A DNA stretch of 64,000 nucleotides, taken from NCBI RefSeq assembly GCF_030867145.1, contig NC_134414.1, positions 84,682,504 to 84,746,503 on the forward strand. Reading direction: 5' to 3'. The translations under genes and the position numbers were made by a program. The DNA is from Opisthocomus hoazin (taxonomy: Eukaryota; Chordata; Aves; Opisthocomiformes; Opisthocomidae). Numbering within the stretch: the first letter of the stretch is position 1; each line of letters starts with the position of its first letter. Below the pieces are notes generated by a model. It did no database searches, was not told the origin of the DNA, and saw nothing but the letters and a program-made list of their open reading frames with translations. Shown here piece by piece: positions 40,541-50,184 of the stretch.

Positions 40541-42606
40541 AATGCATATATGTGGTATAAATAGTTTAAAATATGTATCTGCATATATCTCTATACAGAT
40601 AAATATCTCTACATATACAGATATACAACTGCATGCATTTATAAAGCTAACATAAAACACAGTAAAATGTCAAGCATAGTACCTCAGGAAGGCTAGACAG
40701 AAAAAGGTGACTTCCGTGATACTTTGTCAGGACTGAACCAAACCCTCAGGATGAGGGGGATTTGGCAGGAACTAAAACTGTTCTTCAATTTAATATAAAA
40801 GTACCACCAGCACAGCACCAAACATGTTTTGGCAAGGCACTGATAAACCAAAGTTAGTAATCTTAAATTCTACATTCTGTGACATTTCATTGTCACTAAA
40901 TGTTCAATCTAATTCAAACCTACGCAATGACACTTTCCTGTCTGATTAGAAAATGAGGTGAGGGTGAGGTCCTTGCTAAACTCCCTAACAGATTCAGCAA
41001 AATCAGCAGTAATAATTCATATACCACACTTCCATGTGACATTGCTGATACATACTGAAGTATATACAACATCAATGGACTTACATATCAGACACACTAC
41101 AGTCTACCACTGATATTTGTGCCCAGTTTCCTATTATTTTCTCTAATTGCTTTCATCCCAGAAACCGTTGCCGAATCTGAAGAAGGCACACAGGAAAAAT
41201 TAAGACAGATTTTTTTATTTTATTCATTCCAGTGTCCTTCTGCATTCTACTAAAAATCTGTTTCTAAACAACTAACAAATAATTTTCGACTTTTTAAATT
41301 AATCATGACATCAACAGCAAGCCCTAAATACTTTTATGACTGTTTCCTAAGCCTTTTATCAAAAGATATCCTTGTCCACTGTTATTGCAGATGGAATATA
41401 GGGTAGATTTATCCCACATGTCTGTACGTGAAAGTGCGAAAAATAGATGAATCCACAAGATCAACATAGGTGTAAGTTTGAAAACGTAAATCTAAGTTCT
41501 CTAAAATTCGTAAGCTTATTGATACTGGCAAAAGCTTATGATGTCAACAGGAGGTTTTGCACTGCAGTGTCTGCATCGTGAACATATGTACTTGTTAAAG
41601 AACCATGGCATTTTTAACTTTGTGCCAATTAAGGTGATATTTGTTTATGCTCTCCACACACAAAAAAATAATTACAAACTGTGTGGAGGACCCATAAATA
41701 AAGGCATTTGCAAATAAAACGAGAGCCACAGTCAGGTGGAATAGTACTAATCCCTTTGCTATATTTATAAAGAAATGCAAAAAGGTCGTTGGTTTGTTTT
41801 TGTCAGGCAACACAAGCTTTTAATATCTCTAGTCATTCAGGCCTTCGATTGAGATTTATTAATCTGTCAAAAAAAGGCAATTTTAAAACATATACAATTG
41901 CAGTTCATTTCAGAACATTTATTGCTCTGTAAACAGAAAATCCAGATTCTCCTTAAACAATCTGTCCCTTTTCCTCTCCTTGAAGGAAGAAGGAAGGCAT
42001 GGTAGAGAATTAAATTCTAAGTGAAACAGAAAGAAGTATTCATGACCTTACTTACAGAAAAATATAAAAAGCATAAAGTTAGAAATTAAAACAGACTTCT
42101 ACAGTGACTACCTCTATTGAAAAAAACTCTTTGGTGCCAGTAACTTACATCAAACAATCAAATAAGGGCACAGAAATGAGAAACACTTTAAATTAAAGGT
42201 GGTCCTGAAAGGAGGATGGCCTCTGCCCAGGAGATGATGTAGAACATCCCCCCACGTTTGGTCAATATGATGAGAGGGGAAGGGGAAGCAGAAGAGCTCT
42301 ATGTTTACTTTGTGTATTTTGTGCTATGCAACTTCCTAGGCATGAGTTGAAGCTAAATTAAGTGTCAGGATTCTGTACGCTCTTCAAATCTTTCAACACA
42401 GAACAAAACGACAACTCAAAGGAAATTTAAAGAATTGTGGAAGACTATTTGGTTTATTATTTAAGTTAATAGTATCGGTTGAGTAGAAGCTCGACTATGA
42501 AATTCTGTTACTATTTTGTGTCACAATTGTCACATATGCAAGGATTATGTCTGAAAAGTTCATTAGTCATTAAAATTGGGAAAGAAGAAAACAGAAGGAT
42601 GATGAC
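40541..42606. other. PUDP intron, nothing recognised
   Basis: AT-rich intron following GC-rich copy B. It begins with a TA/ATCT-rich stretch (about 40555-40630) and holds no recognisable gene. Confidence 0.6.
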
Positions 42607-42990
42607 AAACTTCAGTAGGTCCAGCAGAGGGCCACCAAGACAGCTGGTGTTGTAGCAACTTGCCCTGTGAGGAAATGCTGAAGGGCAGCTTGGCTTGTTC
42701 AGCCCAAAGAAGACTTCAGGAGGGCCAAACAGCAGCTGCCCAGTATCTCTGCAGACGTTACTGAAAAGATGTGACAGCCAAGTTGCGTAGCATGAACATG
42801 AGAGAGGTTCTGTCTGACTAGATATATGGAGAAATGGAAAAAAAAAAAAAAAGGAAAAAACAAAAGAAATCACAGCAAGAATTAAGCACTGGAAAATGTT
42901 GCCCAGAGAAGCTGTGCGGTCTCCATCCTCAGACGCTTTTAGGCCCCGACTGGACAAGCCCAGAGTAACCTGATCTGAACTCAGTATTGA
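42607..42990 (+). mobile_element. Divergent CR1 fragment (plus strand)
   Basis: A degraded plus-strand CR1 piece: GGTCCAGCAGAGGGCCACCAAG, broken here as GGTCCAGCAGAGG then GCCACCAAG, followed by GGCTTGTTCAGCCCAAAGAAG, a poly-A interruption near 42839-42852, TTGCCCAGAGAAGCTGTGC, and CTGGACAAGCCCAGAGTAAC. The order matches CR1 ORF2 end to 3' UTR, but similarity is low. Confidence 0.6.
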
Positions 42991-43008
42991 CCTGTTCTCA
43001 CACAGTGG

Positions 43009-43088
43009 ATCACAGAATCACAGAATGTTAGGGGTTGGAAGGGACCTCTGTGGGTCATCTAGTCCAACCCCCTTGCCGAAGCAGGGTC
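43009..43088 (-). mobile_element. CR1 terminal 3' fragment (about 80 bp)
   Basis: A very short 5'-truncated CR1 3' end on the minus strand, with ATCACAGAATCACAGAATG, GGGGTTGGAAGGGACCTCTG and CATCTAGTCCAACCCCCTTG. It directly abuts GC-rich copy C. Confidence 0.85.
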
Positions 43089-44078
43089 AAATGAGTTACT
43101 TTGCATCCCAGAGAATGGGTTGCTGCTGTTTGGTAATCGGGCCTAATCTGGTAGCCTGAGAGAGGGGAGGCAGCCGCAGCTCCATGCCCCTTGGTCCAAA
43201 CAGCAGCGAGGCTGAGCATCTGTCCCCAGCAGGCACATGCACACAACCATGTACATAAATATATACACACACATGGCTAGCCACACAGGTCAATGCAGTT
43301 ACACTCAGCACTCACGTGAGCCCCCGGGCTCATTTAGTCAGCTCTTTTCAAGCGCTCACACACTTGCCCGCACCCAGTCCGACCACCATGACCCGCGTAC
43401 GCACAGGCCAGGCCCCCGTGACCTGCAGCCCCATGCCAGGGCTGGCATTCGGTTTTGCCCTGCCGCCAGCACCCAGGCCCTTGCTTGCTCCAGCCGCTGG
43501 CACCGGGGACACACGGGCCCCCACCTGGGGCCTGACTCCAGCTGCTGGCACTCGGGCACCCACACACAGACGCACCGAACAGACGCCCTTCAGCCAGCAA
43601 AGAGGAATTTGGTGAGGCAGGACAGACTGCGCCAGTCAAAAGCCGGGCATCGCGGGGCAACCGCATCAGCTATTGGCACGCATCCCGCCCTTTTTACCCC
43701 CTTACCCCTCTATTTCCCCACAACAAGCCCTGCACAACCCCAGACTGCTCTTCCCCTGCCCCCCACAATGCGTGCCGTGCCCCAGGCAGTGTCTCTGGCA
43801 CTGAGTCACCTCGGTGGCTCTGTGGGACAGCCCTGGGAGGGCCCGGAGAGGCCGTCCCTCCCTCCGAGCCCTTTATCGGGGCCCCCGTCTGCCTTCGGGA
43901 CGCGGTGCTCCCCCGGCCTGGTGGGGATGGGCCTCTGATGGGCTGATGGCTCCTGTGGTGGGGCTGGGAGCAGCCGGGCAGGGTGTGATTTGGGATCCCC
44001 CACGTGCCATCGCCTCTCTGAGCTCTTCCATGGGTCCTCAGACCAGCTTTCCTCACACAACCTAACAGCTGCATCCTG
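43089..44078 (-). repeat. GC-rich interspersed repeat, copy C (inverted)
   Basis: This GC-rich island runs opposite to copies A and B. Its reverse complement carries ACCTGTGTGGCT, CCTGCTGGGGAC, CTCAGCCTC and GGAGCTGCGGCTGCCTCCC in the same order as copy A. It also carries the CTGCCCGGCTGCTCCCAG block of copy B. A CTCCAGC(C/T)GCTGG motif occurs twice, 48 bases apart (43488 and 43536), suggesting a short internal tandem unit. A truncated CR1 end abuts it at 43088. The long open frames (up to 233 codons) are GC-driven. Confidence 0.6.
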
Positions 44079-47000
44079 TGGCGGATGCTCCTCGGTGTCT
44101 ATCCAATGCTATGCAAGTTTATGCATCATGCACTGCTTGATTCCTAACATGCAAGACCAGGAATCCAAGTGGTTTCTTTCACAGGTCTTTATAACTAGGG
44201 CCTGGCATACCATACACTATGCTAAATATAGAAATCAATAGGAGAAAAAGAGATGCTCAAATCAGACATCCTATCTTTTCTTTCATCTTGATGCTGTTAT
44301 TATTCCAATGTTCAGTCTGATCCTAAAGCAATACAGCACAGCATGTCACAAGCATTATTATATCTTCATACTGCCGAGTAACTGAAATCCTTTTATTAAA
44401 ATACAGCATTCTGTGATGGATTTCTTCATCCTTGGACTGACATTGAGCCTGAAGCTCTTACTAGTAATCACTTTACACAAAGCCAGATCACATACTCAGA
44501 CAGAGAAGCTAAGGACTCAATTCACAGATTTTTAAAAATGTTGTGAAAGCTGGCAAGACTGAATTGTTCCTGCAAAGAATGAATACATTTCAAAACTTCT
44601 CAGAGAAAATACACAGAAGGCCTTTTCTGAGTAAACGACTTATGGAACATTTTATTCATCCTTCATTAACACTATATTATTAAAACAAAATCAGTTCCCC
44701 AAAACATCAGAGAAACAAGAATAAAGTTATTCCACTGAATATTAATCATCTTAAAGAAATTTAAGGCTGTCATGTACTAACACCACAGCTGTAAAGAGCT
44801 GTAAATAGCAAGATATCAGTAAAACAGTTTTCCACCAGCCTCCTCAAAGTCAACCATCATCGTTCAAGTCTACTTGCTCTTCAACTGATTGCTAAAATGA
44901 TAAGAAAAAAAAAAAATCAAGTGCCAGGAGAAAGGGACAGTAATAAATTGTCCAAATGCCTTAGAATTACTAGTGAATGCAAGACAGAACAGAAGATGAA
45001 ACTCCGACTTCAGTGTTTCTAAAGAAAACCTTTGACACACACCGAAGAACACATTTGCAGCTGACTCTTCTTTCCACTATCTTCATGAGATTTTAAATTT
45101 AGACATATAGCATCTTAAATGTTTGAAGAGCTTTTGTTGTAATGTTAGCCCTGTCACACCATCTACCAATCCCCTTGAGACAGAATGCTTAGTCTCAAAA
45201 AAGTAAATGCTTTTACTATTTCAGTATATACATCATTAACTTATCTCGCTCTTCATCTACACTCCCTAAAAAATGTTTGGGAAAACATTAAGGACAAATG
45301 GGCTACTGCACACTATTAACTCTTCATAATTTATAATGAAGCTATATAGATTAGTTAATACAGTCACAAATTCAAGTTTTCATTTTCACCTTCAAAGCCC
45401 TATATTATCTTATCCACAACTACTGTATGTCTTGCTTTTATTTCCTCCTACTCCCTAGACATTTTCTATCCTTTCACTTAATTGCATTCTTTATCTCTTT
45501 CTCCCACTTTCAGCTGTATGTCTTATATCATTCTGACCTCTGTGCCTTGTACAATCTCCATGCCTACACTCTTCATCCTTTTTCAGCAGTATCTTTAAAA
45601 ATACACTTTTTCAGGAATCATTGGTACGTTCTCTTCTTCCTCCCCTTCTTATTGCTGAGCTATTAACTGAAATTTGTCTTGCTTAAACCACTTTTGCTCC
45701 TTGCTGGACCAGGGCAGCAGAGAATACAGCTGAAAGCTAATGCAGAACTGGCTGATTCAGTACTTAATTCTATCAGAAATTACCTCTGTTAACTGTTTAA
45801 CTCTGGGTAAAATTGAGGGACAATACATGCTTCTCATCTAAAAACAGGAACTTTCTTGCTCACTAAAAAAGCCGCAACATTCATTAAACAAATGTCAACC
45901 AGTGTGTGGGGGGGGGGAACATGGGGGGGGGGGGGGGGGAAGAGTGATTAGTTTCTACAAGCTACATCTATGCTTCTTATAGTCTTTGATGTTTATATAT
46001 ATTTCATAGTGCTCTGACAGTTGTCCAGAGCAGGCCCCATGCCTATCATCCAGCATACGTGGATTTTATTCTTTTTTTCCCCCTCAGGTTTTAATGTGTA
46101 CTTAAATATGATATACACAGTGAGCAGCCATGGCACACAAACATCAGGAAACTCAGGAGCATTCCCAGGTCTACTAATGGTCTTAGTATGGCAGAGTCAT
46201 AGCATTATTCCTGAGTCTTAGAACACCTGACTGCAGGACTCCCAGCTTCCCAAACTTCAAACACCTGCTTTACACAATATAACTCTTCATGGAAGTTATC
46301 ATATGACCATTGTAGTAGTTATTACTATCATTAGAAAATATTATTATCTTCTGAGGAAAACATTAAAATAATCACAAACACTTTCTGCTGAAGTTTAAGA
46401 AAAAAAAACTCAATGAAAATTTTCATCCTGAAAAGTCAAAAACTCACAACTGAAAGCAGTATTCAAAGGATATATCACAGCTAATCTTAAAATAGCAAAT
46501 ACATTCTACCTAAGATATAGGATGATTCTTCTCAGAATAAAAGGTTCTGTTGGCATCTTCTTAGGATAACTGCATTACTGGAAGTGGAAAGCAGTAAGGT
46601 AGGTTACATACTATTACGTTTTTTGCCCATGGCACTTTTTTTTAACCAGTAATAGTCTAAGTCTGTAATAGCCTTGAAGCTCAGGACAATAGTCTGCAAC
46701 CTCTAATGTTTCCACTCTTCAGTCTGAAGCTGCAGGATGCAATAATGTGTTCTAGAGACAGCAACTGAATGGATCACTGTGACCAAGTATCTGTTCAGGA
46801 GAAAGAGCACAATTTCCTAATGGACGAAAACATGTTCTGAAACAGAAGATATTTTCAGTAATGGATGAAATCTCATCAGCTAGTCTTTGCTCGTCAGCAA
46901 GAACCCGAGGCTCTGAAGCAAGTAAACTATCAAGTGAAGGAGTTACTAACATTAAAAAACATTTCTCATTACCATGCTACTATTTTAGAAAGCAGTTGTA

Positions 47001-47279
47001 GATGAATTTTGAAAGAAATCTGGTGTGATTCACGGAATTATTGACTAGTAATCCTTACCTCTATGCTTGGTAACATCTGCTGATGATAGAAAGTTATGTT
47101 GGTCATCTGGGATAAGAAACATCTGTAAGAAACTTGGAGTGTCAAGGTAGTCTACTGGGCAGTCGAGTGTCAAATGTAATAAAATGGTCAAGAAATGTAA
47201 GCAATACACATTAGCTGGAAAAAATTAAATGACATGTACATCTTGTAACATTCAGTTTAAGTACTGGACATCACTGTAG
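44079..47279. other. PUDP intron, only simple repeats
   Basis: Contains the paired G runs at 45908-45939. A 66-codon minus-strand frame at 46752-46952 follows an AG acceptor-like site but matches no family I know. Confidence 0.6.
45908..45939 (+). repeat. Paired poly-G runs (G10 and G17)
   Basis: Ten G residues (45908-45917), then AACAT, then seventeen G residues (45923-45939). Together they could form a G-quadruplex, or C-rich structures on the PUDP sense strand. Exact lengths are uncertain. Confidence 0.88.
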
Positions 47280-47285
47280 ACAGCC
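47280..47285. repeat. Left target-site duplication ACAGCC of the provirus
   Basis: ACAGCC immediately precedes the 5' LTR and is repeated exactly after the 3' LTR. Confidence 0.9.
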
Positions 47286-47670
47286 TGTGGAGTCCTGGTT
47301 GGACGAGAGGGGACATAGGTTGGTGCCGTTGAGCAACCCAGGCTTTGTAGCGGAGACAGGCCTGGAAAGCAGTGAACACGGAACACTGCTGAGAAGGTAA
47401 AGTGGCGAACACGGAACGCTGGCGCAGGGGGACTGCCGCATTGCCGCTTCCTGCCTCCTCGCCGCTTCCTGTCTTATCGTCGCTTCCGCGTTGAGATGAC
47501 GCTCTGCACCAATCGCAGCAGTCTTGCCCATATATGGTTAAGGGTAACTAACCAATCAGAGGCTGTAATTGCTTGGTATACAAACCTTGTTTTGCTGACT
47601 AATAAGGGAGAACAATTTATACTCTTATTGACGGGACATCGTTACCACCGATCTGTCCCCCATTCCAACA
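47286..47670 (+). repeat. 5' LTR of the provirus (385 bp)
   Basis: It starts TGTGGAGTCCTGG and ends CATTCCAACA. By hand alignment it differs from the 3' LTR at 16 of 385 positions with no insertions or deletions. A CCAAT box is at 47552-47556. The TATA region at 47577-47584 reads TATACAAA, whereas the 3' LTR has TATATAAA. If the latter is ancestral, this 5' promoter is weakened. Confidence 0.92.
47577..47584 (+). promoter_or_regulatory. Altered TATA box of the 5' LTR
   Basis: TATACAAA lies about 20 bases after the CCAAT box. The equivalent position in the 3' LTR (50085-50092) is TATATAAA, so one substitution separates them. Confidence 0.6.
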
Positions 47671-47672
47671 AT

Positions 47673-47690
47673 TGGTAGCAGAGGATGGTT
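47673..47690 (+). promoter_or_regulatory. Primer binding site for initiator tRNA-Met
   Basis: TGGTAGCAGAGGATGGTT begins two bases after the 5' LTR. It is complementary over 18 bases to the 3' end of vertebrate initiator tRNA-Met as I recall it (AACCATCCTCTGCTACCA). Tryptophan tRNA, used by avian leukosis-type viruses, does not fit. Confidence 0.85.
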
Positions 47691-47883
47691 GATTTCCCTG
47701 CAGAAATCTCTGAGACTGCCGTAAGCAGCGAGAGGAGGGGAGTGGGTAAAGACAGCTGGGAGAGGTGCTGCCTGGGTGCATAGTCGCAGGGCAGACACGT
47801 ACGGCCGCCTCCCAGAGAAAAAACGGGCCCGCCGGTGCTGCCTGGAGCAGACACAGTTTAAGGTGGAGGCCGGAGCTGCAAGC

Positions 47884-49590
47884 ATGGAGGTAGAGGCTGC
47901 AGCAACATTGCTCGTCGGTATTCTCTCTAAGAGAGGAATAGACGCAACGGCAAAACAACTCGGGGAGTTGATTAAGTTGGGGCAGCAATGGGCTCACTTT
48001 GGGGATACCCAGCTACTGTATTCTGTCTCGGAATGGCAAGAGTTGGGAGAGACAATGTGGGAAAAGACAATATTGGGGGAGGAAAAGGAAGAAAAGGAAA
48101 TAAAGGCTGTCTGGGGGCTTTTGGCGAACAGTATTAGGGACTTTAAAGGCTATAAAGGCGGAACAAGGGGTAGCGTGTGCGGCAGCACAGATGCTAGCTC
48201 CTGAATCCGGAAAAGATAAAGCGCCTAAGCCTGGGACGTTAACACACGTTTTTAGTCTACTGGCTGTAAAGGGGATGACTGGGACTACCTGTAAATCGAT
48301 TGCTGAGATCCGGGTGAGTATGGAGTGTAGCTCGGATGCTGCTGGGGGGAGTAGAGGTCTTGCAGAAAGTTGCCATTAGAGAGACCAAGCAGAGAAGTGA
48401 GCCTCATCCGGAAGTGCCGCAACCCCCAGTGAGAGGGGAGGAGTGGCTAGTACCGCCCACAGAGGGGGCAGGGGAAGAGGCACAGCCTGCAGCATCGGCC
48501 CCTCCTCTGTATCCTCCATTGCCACCCCCCAGCGAGGTGTCTCTGCTCTCGACTCCCCCTAGTGGCGAGCGAAATGAATTGCAGGAAAAGGGAGCGCACG
48601 ATCTTTTACAATCGATTCTACAGCGCCTCCAAGAGATGAACTTACAGTTGCAGCATATATCAACCCCCGCTAGCTCCCTCAAGCGAGAAGACGAGCCTCC
48701 CTCTCCAAAATGTTTAATCGGGCCTCCAGCTTCGGTCAGACCTGGCCGCTGGAGCGGTGTCATAAGGGACGCTATACTGGACGGACAGTGGAGTGTTGCT
48801 GCCAACATAGGAAGTACTCAGGCATTAGCCTGTCCTGTGGTACAGGTTAATGGTCATAGCAAATGGGAACCACATGACTGGAAGATTTTGCAACAGGCCC
48901 ATAGCACCATATCGCAGTATGGGGTGAAATCTGAGGCCACTCGACAAATTGTTACCTGGATTTATTCTGCTGATTTGATGTGTCCATATGACTGTCAGAA
49001 TTTAATGCGATTGTTGCTAACCCCTACTCAGTTCTTATCATGGGGGTCGGCATGGCAACAACGGGCAATGGATGAGGCAATGCGACATCAGGACCAGCGA
49101 GACCCGTATTATGGGATAACAGCAGAGATTCTTACTGGACAAGGAACCTATGCTAACCTGGAAGTGCAATTAACCTTCCCCGCCAATATACTTCAGTTGT
49201 CGGCTCGTCTTGCCCTGGAAGCTTTCCTCGCGTTGCCTGGTTCGTCTGCTCCATCCTTCGGAACCATCGTGCAAGGAGCCACCGAGAGTTACAGTAACTT
49301 CATCGACCGGCTGTGGGACGCGGTAATGAATCATCCAGACTTAAACGATGAGAGCAAACAACAAATGTTTCGGGTAATGGCTTTTGACAACGCCAACAGA
49401 ACTACAAAGCAAGTACTTGCCAGTCTGCCAAAAGGAGCAGGAGTTGAAGAGATGCTGTCCAGAGTAGAGAGAGCTGGTGCACAAAAGCAACAGGTGACAG
49501 TTGCTGCTGCCGTGCAAGGCGCAGTCAGGGAAGTTGTCCAACCGCTTGCAGCTGTGGTGCAACAAAACAGCACACCAACCAGATACAGCA
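47884..49590 (+). pseudogene. gag: gag pseudogene (matrix to capsid, frameshifted)
   Basis: Gag is the structural polyprotein of the virion shell. The likely start is the ATG at 47884 (MEVEAAATLLVG). The matrix part reads in frame 1, moves to frame 2 near a G5 run at 48113-48117, and moves to frame 3 near a G6 run at 48344-48349. From 48336 an uninterrupted 438-codon frame runs to 49652. It holds a proline-rich linker with a PPLY late-domain-type motif (48501-48512), the capsid, and the major homology region QGxxExxxxFxxRL (49272-49313). The frame leaves gag somewhere around 49560-49600, where an internal deletion joins it to env DNA read out of frame. No CCHC zinc knuckle is present. The intact capsid stretch may be chance survival or a young age. 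Confidence 0.88.
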
Positions 49591-49908
49591 AAATCAGGGT
49601 TTTTTGGGCGGATTGCTCACCTCACTCTTTGGTAGTTGCCCGTTTGGCTTAAGTTAATTGTAAAAGGTTTGCGTATATGTATTGTGTTGATTGTTGTTGG
49701 AATTATAAAGTGTATTTGCTTTAACTGTCTTAAAAGGGCTCTTTCCAGGATGATTGACTATACCCAGCTTGCTCAAAAACAAGAAAGGGGAGTTGTGGAG
49801 TCCTGGTTGGAAGAGAGGGGACATAGTTTGGTGCCGTTGAGCAACCCAGGCTTTGTACCGGAGACAGGCCTGGAAAGCAGTGAACACGGAACACTGCTGA
49901 GAAGGTAA
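49582..49908 (+). pseudogene. env: env remnant: transmembrane tail
   Basis: After the deletion junction, one frame encodes a GFFG-type pre-membrane motif, then an in-frame TAG (49633-49635), then a hydrophobic segment LRICIVLIVVGIIKCICFNC, followed by a basic cytoplasmic tail (LKRALSRM). This is the layout of the C-terminus of a retroviral transmembrane Env subunit. The open frame continues into the 3' LTR and stops at 49906-49908. Surface Env and the fusion machinery are absent. Confidence 0.72.
49781..49792 (+). promoter_or_regulatory. Polypurine tract (plus-strand primer)
   Basis: AAGAAAGGGGAG lies just before the 3' LTR, as expected for the site priming plus-strand DNA synthesis. One T separates it from the LTR TG. 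Confidence 0.85.
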
Positions 49909-50178
49909 AGTGGCGAACACGGAACGCTGGCGCAGGTGGACTGCCGCATTGCCGCTTCCTGCCTCCTCACCGCTTCCTGCCTTATCGTCACTTCCGCATC
50001 GAGATGACGCTCTGCACCAATCGCAGCAGTCTTGCCCATATATGGTTAAGGGTAACTAACCAATCAGAGGCTGTAATTGCTTGGTATATAAACCTTGTTT
50101 TGCTGACTAATAAGGGAGAACAATTTATACTCATATTGAGGGGACATCGTTACCGCCGATCCGTCCTCCACTCCAACA
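49794..50178 (+). repeat. 3' LTR of the provirus (385 bp)
   Basis: It starts TGTGGAGTCCTGG and ends CACTCCAACA, the same length as the 5' LTR. CCAAT is at 50060-50064 and TATATAAA at 50085-50092. If any LTR promoter here is active, this copy has the better core sequence and would read outward into the PUDP intron, antisense to PUDP. Confidence 0.92.
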
Positions 50179-50184
50179 ACAGCC
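50179..50184. repeat. Right target-site duplication ACAGCC of the provirus
   Basis: Exact partner of 47280-47285. The intact pair shows that this provirus integrated as a unit and that the LTRs have not recombined with another copy. Confidence 0.9.

Larger units (their letters stand above)
47286..50178 (+). mobile_element. Endogenous retrovirus, internally deleted (gag plus env tail)
   Basis: A compact 2.9-kb provirus with two LTRs, a primer binding site, a polypurine tract and a perfect 6-bp target duplication (ACAGCC). The internal region is only 2123 bp and holds most of gag followed directly by the last part of env; pro, pol, surface Env and the zinc-knuckle part of Gag are absent. The 6-bp duplication and the Gag capsid type point to the betaretrovirus-like (ERVK/class II) side. 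It lies in the PUDP intron in antisense orientation, the arrangement usually tolerated in introns. It cannot produce virus. Confidence 0.92.

Noticed and set aside
40555-40630. ATCT/TA-rich stretch that might be a tandem array
   Set aside because: Units are irregular and short; it is ordinary AT-rich low complexity.
43237-43938. 233-codon plus-strand open frame in a GC-rich island
   Set aside because: It lies in GC-rich repeat copy C, overlaps other long frames on both strands, is not preserved in copies A and B, and has no domain.
39312-44078. Possible CpG-island promoters inside the PUDP intron
   Set aside because: The GC-rich blocks are copies of a dispersed repeat, so composition alone does not support promoters.
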